This document shows, piece by piece, positions 62,595 through 64,000 of a stretch of DNA of 64,000 nt (position 1 is its first letter; every line of letters starts with the position of its first letter). Below the pieces are notes generated by a model. It saw only the letters and a list, made by a program, of their open reading frames with translations, was not told the origin of the DNA and did no database searches. The stretch spans positions 48,134,697 to 48,198,696 of the forward strand of contig NC_054084.1 of NCBI RefSeq assembly GCF_017562075.2. The letters run 5' to 3'. This stretch comes from Anopheles merus. Taxonomy: Eukaryota; Arthropoda; Insecta; Diptera; Culicidae. Position numbers and translations under genes: made by a program.

Positions 62595-64000
62595 TTAATT
62601 TTGCATCAACCGTTTCATGCGCTCTTTCAGTGAGCCGGGTTTAGCTTTAGCTGTGGTTTGCTTCGTACCAGACGATGTCGTTGATGGACGTTTAGTCTTT
62701 TTTAATCTGCAAATAGAGCAATTGTTATTTTGTTTCGTTTTGAAATTATTTTTAGCGGCTTCTACACCTGAAACTTACAGTTCATTTAGGTGATGTTGCA
62801 TTTCCTTCTTAAAAATGCTTTTAAAGTCGTGAGCGAACGGTAACCAAAGTTCGAAGAACATTTCTGGTTTGCATTCTTCCAGCGTGCCCGTCTTCGGCGT
62901 AAAATGATAGAAGCGCATAGTTCGTACGAAACATTCACAACATTCGTCCAGCTTGCAGAATTGCTTCTCGATGCGAGCGGTAGCCTTATCGATAAATTCC
63001 TCCATTATCTCCTTGAAGGGATGAAGATGGTCTTCCGTTGATTCCTTAATGACTCTATCTGCAGTCCTGCGGCACTCTGGAATTAGAAAGCAGTGAAGAA
63101 TACGTGTGATGAGCACTTGCACATACACGGACGCGTTCTTGCTGTTCCTACCTTCCGTTTTTGAGCGTAACATAGTAAGCTGCATTCGACAGTCATCGTA
63201 GTCCACTAGCACTGACTTGTCCAGATCCCCAGGATCCGGAATGGGTAGCTTTATTTCCTGCAGTATGATGCCACTCTTGCGACATTGGCTGATGTAGGTA
63301 CGGATTATAAAATGCAACAGCGTCGTATTGGTGTCGGCTGACTTTACGTCTTTGAGTTTGCTCAAAATCTCCAATCCAAAACCATCCGCCTGGCCGCGGG
63401 TGCGATTACCTCCATTCATGAAGTTGCCCAAGGTGAGAATGATCGAGAAAAGATGCTTCAACTCTTCACTTTCCACAAGAAATTCGCACGTCTGCTTGAC
63501 AGTTTTTAGCTTGCGCGACACACCTTTATAATGTTCCTCGAACTCTGCCTGAAACACGATGCACGAAATGCGTTCCGAGAAGAACGATATGCTGGAGATG
63601 CGCAACAGGAACTGTTCCGGCTGATCGAGCGGGATCGCATTATTATTATTCGCCAGGCTGCTCTCTGCATAGTCGCGGATCTGCATTAGCTCCTCGTCGC
63701 TGGCTTTTATTTCCAAAATTTTTTGCATCGCCTCCAGGCTAACGACGGACGTGTCGCAATGGTAGATGGCGCACTCAATTTCGTCCCACTCGACGTGTAA
63801 GCTCTTGGCGAAGATGCCCACGTTTTGCGATCGTTTGCAGTCGAGTATTTTAACGGTCTTTTCTGGCTTTTCAACCTTCTCCCGCAGCTTCGGTATTATG
63901 ACCTGACGCGAAAACAGCTCAGTAAACTCGTCCAAATTATCGAGACTAGTTTCTTCTAGCTCTTGCCATAAACCAAGCCGCTTTTCGGCCTCCATCGAGA
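62595..64000 (-). CDS. capu: Cappuccino formin, C-terminal FH2 domain and tail (partial)
   Basis: Three exons are visible: 63152 to beyond 64000, 62779-63076 and 62595-62706. The 5' part lies outside the window. The FH2 domain runs from LWQELEETSLDNLDEFTELFSRQ through KRSQNVGIFAKSLHV, LGNFMNGGNRTRGQADGFGL and LKDVKSADTNTTLLHFI to FELWLPFAHDFK. The last exon is a short basic tail ending GSLKERMKRLMQN, which corresponds to the Spire-binding and autoregulatory tail of Capu/FMN-family formins. Capu nucleates the cytoplasmic actin mesh of the oocyte with Spire. Phases agree (75-bp intron at 63077-63151, phase 1; then phase 2). The poly-proline FH1 region would be upstream of the window. Confidence 0.9.

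Overview
This is eukaryotic DNA from a dipteran insect, most likely an Anopheles mosquito. Genes carry short GT-AG introns (about 60-100 bp), insect versions of papi, mts, Rack1, capt, Cep97 and capu are present, and several copies of a tRNA-derived SINE of the SINE200 type lie between genes. No prokaryotic-style operons, CRISPR arrays or plasmid functions are visible. Exon coordinates below were worked out by hand from reading frame, splice-site dinucleotides and intron phase; each multi-exon model was checked so that the phases add up to an open protein.

Layout. 1-3 kb: retroelement debris with nested insertions, plus SINEs. 4.3-6.1 kb (+): papi (piRNA biogenesis, Tudor-KH). 7.3-7.7 kb (+): a two-exon gene for a 100-residue secreted peptide that I cannot assign to a family. 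11.5-17.0 kb (-): mts, the PP2A catalytic subunit, with a 4.3-kb first intron holding a MITE and a (GT)50 tract. 17.2-21.6 kb: a dense nest of non-autonomous DNA transposons. 22.9-25.0 kb (+): Rack1. 26.2-27.6 kb (+): ribophorin I. 29.1-32.2 kb (-): capt (CAP). 34.1-37.8 kb (-): exons for an acidic Ser-rich protein, possibly sharing transcripts with capt. 37.8-45 kb: AT-rich, gene-poor, with one decayed non-LTR retroelement.

45.2-52.9 kb is compact: RTF2 (-), RPA3 (+), a divergent WSD-like membrane protein (-) and SMG8 (-). 53.5-56.9 kb (+): Cep97. 59.2-62.3 kb: EIF1AD (-) and DCAF10 (+), head to head. 62.6-64 kb (-): the C-terminal FH2 and tail of capu, cut by the window edge.

The genes are mostly housekeeping. 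Three divergent pairs (RTF2/RPA3, SMG8/Cep97, EIF1AD/DCAF10) share intergenic regions of about 0.5 kb and probably share promoters. mts and Rack1 are, from memory, also close neighbours in Drosophila (2L), which suggests old microsynteny. The most novel-looking items are the small secreted peptide gene at 7.3 kb, a separate myristoylation-type first exon for capt, and a family of DNA elements with CCCAA ends and 2-bp target duplications.
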